A stretch of DNA of 16,912 nt from Treponema sp. UBA4328 (GTDB lineage: Bacteria > Spirochaetota > Spirochaetia > Treponematales > Treponemataceae), in the NCBI GenBank assembly GCA_002394465.1, contig DGTU01000190.1:1-16912 (forward strand). The letters are read 5' to 3'. Every line of letters starts with the position of its first letter. Within the stretch, counting starts at the first letter, position 1. A program made the translations under genes and the position numbers. Under the pieces are notes generated by a model, which did no database searches, was not told the DNA's origin, and worked only from the letters and a program-made list of their open reading frames with translations. Positions 14,153 through 16,912 of the stretch are shown here, in pieces.

Positions 14153-14884
14153 TTGACAGCCGTAAGACTTGAAAATATCACCAGAAAATTCCGTCGCGAA
14201 GACAATCCCCGTGATTTTTTTTACGCAGCAAAAGACGTGTCTTTTTCCATTGAATCAGGAAGCCTGACGGTTATCGGCGGTGCAAACGGAAGCGGAAAAT
14301 CCGTCCTAATGAACATAATTTCCGGCTTGATGAAACCTTCTTCAGGAAAGCTCACGGTCGAATCCAAGCCGGGTCTGGTCTTTCAGGATGCTGCAACTCA
14401 GATTCTGGGCGAAACGCCGCGCGAAGACGTAGAAGTCAGCGTAAAGAACATCAAAACTCCAAAGGCACAGGTTAAAGCCGAAACTGAAAATGCCCTCAAA
14501 GCCGTATCTCTTCTTGAAAAGGCAGATTTTCCGGCAGAATTCCTGAGCGGTGGTGAAAAACGCCGTCTTGCAGTTGCAGCAATCCTTGCAATGAAGCGTA
14601 ACATAATTATTTTTGACGAGCCTTATGCAAACCTTGATTACCCGGGTGTTACCGATGTAAACCGCCTCATTTCTAAACTGCACTCTCAGGGGAAAACAAT
14701 AATCATCCTTACGCACGAAATTGAAAAATGCCTGGCAATGTCAGACCATTTCATCATCCTCAGAAACGGGAGCCTTGTATTCGACGGCACTCCGCAGCAG
14801 GCGCTTGAACTTGACCTTACGTCCTGGGGAATCCGTAATCCTTTAAGAAAATATAATACCCTTGAAGATCTGGTGTGGCTGTGA
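14153..14884 (+). CDS. bioM: Biotin ECF transporter ATPase (BioM/EcfA)
   Basis: This 243-residue ABC ATPase starts at TTG 14153. No in-frame ATG or GTG lies between the bioY stop and this codon, and AGGA (14142-14145) lies seven bases upstream. Motifs are complete: Walker A GANGSGKS (43-50), Q-loop V-F-Q-D (76-79), signature LSGGEKRRLAVAAIL (131-145), Walker B I-I-I-F-D-E-P (151-157) and the switch histidine L-T-H-E near 188. The short V-F-Q-D-A-A-T-Q-I-L segment after the Q-loop is typical of the EcfA/CbiO group. It lies 15 bases after bioY and overlaps bioN. A single ATPase gene implies a homodimer, as in other BioMNY systems. Confidence 0.93.
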   Translation: MTAVRLENITRKFRREDNPRDFFYAAKDVSFSIESGSLTVIGGANGSGKSVLMNIISGLMKPSSGKLTVESKPGLVFQDAATQILGETPREDVEVSVKNIKTPKAQVKAETENALKAVSLLEKADFPAEFLSGGEKRRLAVAAILAMKRNIIIFDEPYANLDYPGVTDVNRLISKLHSQGKTIIILTHEIEKCLAMSDHFIILRNGSLVFDGTPQQALELDLTSWGIRNPLRKYNTLEDLVWL

Positions 14885-15549
14885 CGGACAGAACAAAACT
14901 TTTTCACTATAAAACAGGTTCAACCTTTCTCCACAGGATTCCCGCAGGAATTAAAATCCTTATAATCCCGATCCTTGCAGCCGGTGCATTCCAGCTTTCA
15001 TTGCTTCCGGCTCTTGCAGCGTGGTTATGTGTAATTATTCTCGAACTGTTCCTGAAATTTACTCTGCGTGAAATCCTGCGCGACTCTAAACCGGCCTTTC
15101 TTTATTTTATCTTTCTCTACATTAGTTCGTTGACGATTAACATCATGGAATTCAGTTCTTCCGGAATGGAATTCAACTTTAACGTGCTTATTCACATACT
15201 GAAATTTGATCACGGATATCCCCTTCTTTTCGCACGGATGGGACTTTCCCTTGCATTCACTTCCGTAATTTACCGGACAACGAGCAGCATACAGTTCAGA
15301 CAGGGATTTTCAAAGATTGAAAACTTCATAAGGCGTGGCGGTAATACAGGCGTTTCAAATATGATCGGAATCACCCTCACCTTCATTCCGCGTATTTCCA
15401 TTTACTGGAATCAGCTTGATACGGCATGGAAAGCAAGAAACGGCAGAAATTCCCTCAAAAAAATAATCCGCCTTACTCCCCGCCTCTTTTCCGTCAGCAT
15501 GAAAGATGCCTATGAAAAGGCACGCGCAATCGAAAACCGCAGGCCTTAA
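14881..15549 (+). CDS. bioN: Biotin ECF transporter T component (BioN/EcfT)
   Basis: I choose GTG 14881, which shares GTGA with the bioM stop, giving 222 residues beginning MTDRTKLFHY. GTG 14875, two codons earlier, is equally possible, and neither has a clear ribosome binding site, so translation is probably coupled to bioM. The protein has four to five hydrophobic helices in the first 140 residues, beginning R-I-P-A-G-I-K-I-L-I-I-P-I-L. The C-terminal cytoplasmic part has the paired A-x-R coupling motifs of EcfT proteins: A-W-K-A-R-N-G-R and Y-E-K-A-R-A-I-E-N-R. These helices dock onto the ATPases and transmit their closure to BioY. The gene ends directly against the convergent gene at 15550. 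Confidence 0.9.
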   Translation: MTDRTKLFHYKTGSTFLHRIPAGIKILIIPILAAGAFQLSLLPALAAWLCVIILELFLKFTLREILRDSKPAFLYFIFLYISSLTINIMEFSSSGMEFNFNVLIHILKFDHGYPLLFARMGLSLAFTSVIYRTTSSIQFRQGFSKIENFIRRGGNTGVSNMIGITLTFIPRISIYWNQLDTAWKARNGRNSLKKIIRLTPRLFSVSMKDAYEKARAIENRRP

Positions 15550-16494
15550 TCAGAAGCGGTGAATCCAACGGAATCCGATGTAACTGAAAATCCATTCCCT
15601 TCCGCAGGTCGTCAGGAAAGGCTCTTCTGAAACATCCTTATGTTCTTCCCTGAAGCTGCGCCTTCCGCCAAATACTATTGAAGAATAGAACGTATTCTTT
15701 TCATTCCAGTCAAACTGTACGAGAAATCCGGTTTCAGCGTCTTTAAAGTTACCGTCGTAATTATCAGCAAATTCACCGTAATCACTGCTGCGGTAATGTC
15801 CCTTGAGTTCCAGGGTAACTGCTGCCATCGAAAGTTTCATTGGCATCTGATAGCCGATTACATAATACTGGCGGTTTGAAATTCCGTTCGCATAATTTTC
15901 AACCGTCTGCCATTCCCATACAGTCCTTGAAATTCCTGAAAGGTGATCCCAGCCTGCTTCGTATTCGGCAAGTCCTACAACATGATTCCAGTCACCGGGA
16001 AATACTGCTGCAAGGTCAAACATAAGTGTTGCCCTCAGATAAGGATAAGTATACCAGGCACTAAAAGAATCAAGCGCGTCATATTCGCGGGTGACAGGAT
16101 TGTATTCACGGATACCGCTTAAAGAACCGATTGTCCAACCGCTTCCTGTCTTAAAACCAGCAGTCAGTACAAAAAATGCTGCAGGCGTAAACTCAACGGA
16201 AACTTCAGGAACAAACGATACCGGCGTTACGGTAAGTTCTGCATTGAACTTTATGTTGTTACCGCTGAAAAGAGCAGATTCTCCCGTAAGGACAGGAATT
16301 TTATATCCGGCAGAAAGTTTTGTTCTCGGCTTAAAAATCTGATAAGGACCCACAGGTGCAGAAAAATGAGTCGGCCCTGATTTGTATTCATTTTCAGGAA
16401 GATAAGCGGCATCAGTTGTAAGCGTAAGCTGAATGCCTTCTGCATGACAGATCAGTGCAAGGAATAAAAGAATTACGACCGCAGCCTTTTTCAT
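15550..16494 (-). CDS. Putative outer-membrane beta-barrel protein
   Basis: This 314-residue protein has a cleavable signal peptide (MKKAAVVILLFLALICHAEG, cleavage near A-E/G). The mature part is made of alternating hydrophobic/polar strands rich in Tyr, Trp, Phe and Gly, such as F-N-A-E-L-T-V-T-P, V-S-V-E-F-T-P-A-A-F-F-V-L-T-A-G-F, and T-F-Y-S-S-I-V-F-G-G-R-R. It ends W-I-F-S-Y-I-G-F-R-W-I-H-R-F. A terminal phenylalanine on an amphipathic last strand is the usual signal for beta-barrel assembly. I expect an outer-membrane barrel of roughly 12-14 strands, in a family found mainly in treponemes. A porin or adhesin role is not shown. The ATG (16492-16494) has no Shine-Dalgarno sequence, and TAGAAT ends six bases upstream. 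Confidence 0.82.
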   Translation of the reverse strand: MKKAAVVILLFLALICHAEGIQLTLTTDAAYLPENEYKSGPTHFSAPVGPYQIFKPRTKLSAGYKIPVLTGESALFSGNNIKFNAELTVTPVSFVPEVSVEFTPAAFFVLTAGFKTGSGWTIGSLSGIREYNPVTREYDALDSFSAWYTYPYLRATLMFDLAAVFPGDWNHVVGLAEYEAGWDHLSGISRTVWEWQTVENYANGISNRQYYVIGYQMPMKLSMAAVTLELKGHYRSSDYGEFADNYDGNFKDAETGFLVQFDWNEKNTFYSSIVFGGRRSFREEHKDVSEEPFLTTCGREWIFSYIGFRWIHRF

Positions 16495-16500
16495 GTCATT

Positions 16501-16529
16501 ATTCTAACAGAGCGTCCATAGATTGAACA
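16501..16529 (-). promoter_or_regulatory. Weak promoter of the outer-membrane protein gene, predicted leaderless start
   Basis: TAGAAT (16501-16506, minus strand) matches five of six -10 consensus bases and ends six bases before ATG 16494. The hexamer 17 bases upstream (TGTTCA, 16524-16529) is a poor -35, so the call rests mainly on the -10 and the absence of a ribosome binding site. Confidence 0.4.
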
Positions 16530-16554
16530 GAGTCAGGCATAATTTCATCTATTA

Positions 16555-16583
16555 TTGTGCTGATACCGTTTTTTCAATAAAAT
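16555..16583 (+). promoter_or_regulatory. Promoter of proS, predicted leaderless start
   Basis: TTGTGC (16555-16560) and TAAAAT (16578-16583) are 17 bases apart. The -10 ends six bases before ATG 16590, so transcription should begin at the start codon. Confidence 0.5.
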
Positions 16584-16589
16584 AAAGAT

Positions 16590-16912
16590 ATGAAAGCATC
16601 AAAATTCTATATTTCAACGCTTCGTGAAGCTCCTTCTGAAGCCGTAATCACAAGCCACAAACTTATGCTCCGTGCAGGAATCACACGCAAACTCGGAAAC
16701 GGACTTTATACTTATCTTCCTCTTGGCGTACGCTCACTTTATAAACTCGAAAACATTATTCGCGAAGAATGGAATGAAACTGCCGGCGCACTTGAATTCA
16801 AGCCGACTGTAATCGTACCGGGCGAAATCTGGAAAGAATCCGGCCGCTGGGAAACAATGGGTCCCCAGATGCTCAAGGCAAAAAACCGCGGTGAACAGGA
16901 CATGGTAGTTTC
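16590..16912 (+). CDS. proS: Prolyl-tRNA synthetase, bacterial type, N-terminal part
   Basis: The first 107 codons are present and the gene continues beyond the right edge. The N-terminus MKASKFYISTLREAPSEA, then S-H-K-L-M-L-R-A-G-I-T-R-K-L-G-N-G-L-Y-T-Y-L-P-L-G, R-E-E-W-N and P-G-E-I-W-K-E-S-G-R-W, is the class II motif 1 region of the long bacterial-type ProS. That enzyme charges tRNA(Pro) in the cytoplasm. Bacterial-type ProS carries an editing insertion between motifs 2 and 3, which would lie outside the window. The start is ATG 16590. No Shine-Dalgarno sequence is visible (only AAAG close to the ATG), and a -10-like TAAAAT ends six bases upstream. Confidence 0.96.
   Translation, partial: MKASKFYISTLREAPSEAVITSHKLMLRAGITRKLGNGLYTYLPLGVRSLYKLENIIREEWNETAGALEFKPTVIVPGEIWKESGRWETMGPQMLKAKNRGEQDMVV

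Overview
The window looks like chromosome of an anaerobic spirochaete, most likely a host-associated Treponema. The evidence is indirect: loose spirochaete-type lipoboxes, a moderately A+T-rich base composition, a Treponema-style beta-barrel outer-membrane protein, and ferredoxin and iron-hydrogenase-like proteins typical of strict anaerobes. No rRNA, tRNA, CRISPR array, transposase or prophage gene is visible. No gene-free stretch exceeds about 170 bases.

Layout. (1) 1-1658, minus: two exported SH3-like-domain proteins in one operon behind a clear sigma70-type promoter; the downstream one runs off the left edge. (2) 1823-3010, plus: a compact redox operon of an 8-Fe ferredoxin, a four-helix membrane protein with iron-sulfur cysteine motifs, and a cysteine-rich C_GCAxxG_C_C protein. 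(3) 3012-6614, minus: a five-gene operon converging on the redox operon with a one-base gap. It holds a NitT/TauT-type ABC importer (lipoprotein, ATPase, permease) bracketed by a small iron-hydrogenase-like protein (first gene) and a possible FmdE-like protein (last gene). Its promoter carries a 16-bp dyad at the predicted transcription start. (4) 6737-9045, plus: a small unknown protein and a Uup-type ABC-F ATPase whose reading frame contains two GC-rich palindromic insertions. (5) 9102-13449, minus: glycogen phosphorylase with an intrinsic terminator, a very acidic small protein, and a MATE efflux pump. (6) 13544-15549, plus: a biotin ECF importer operon, bioY-bioM-bioN, preceded by an almost textbook BirA operator. 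(7) 15550-16494, minus: an outer-membrane beta-barrel candidate. (8) 16590 to the right edge, plus: the start of prolyl-tRNA synthetase.

How the parts work together. The biotin cluster is a complete S + A + T transporter that a BirA repressor probably shuts off when biotin is plentiful. Regions 2 and 3 are the least conventional part. An electron-carrier/membrane iron-sulfur module faces an importer operon that includes two cysteine-containing, enzyme-derived proteins and no recognisable catabolic enzyme for sulfonate, nitrate or thiamine precursors. I cannot assign the substrate. Three genes (MATE pump, outer-membrane protein, proS) lack a Shine-Dalgarno sequence and have a -10-like hexamer ending exactly six bases before the ATG, which suggests leaderless mRNAs beside the normally led genes of the window.
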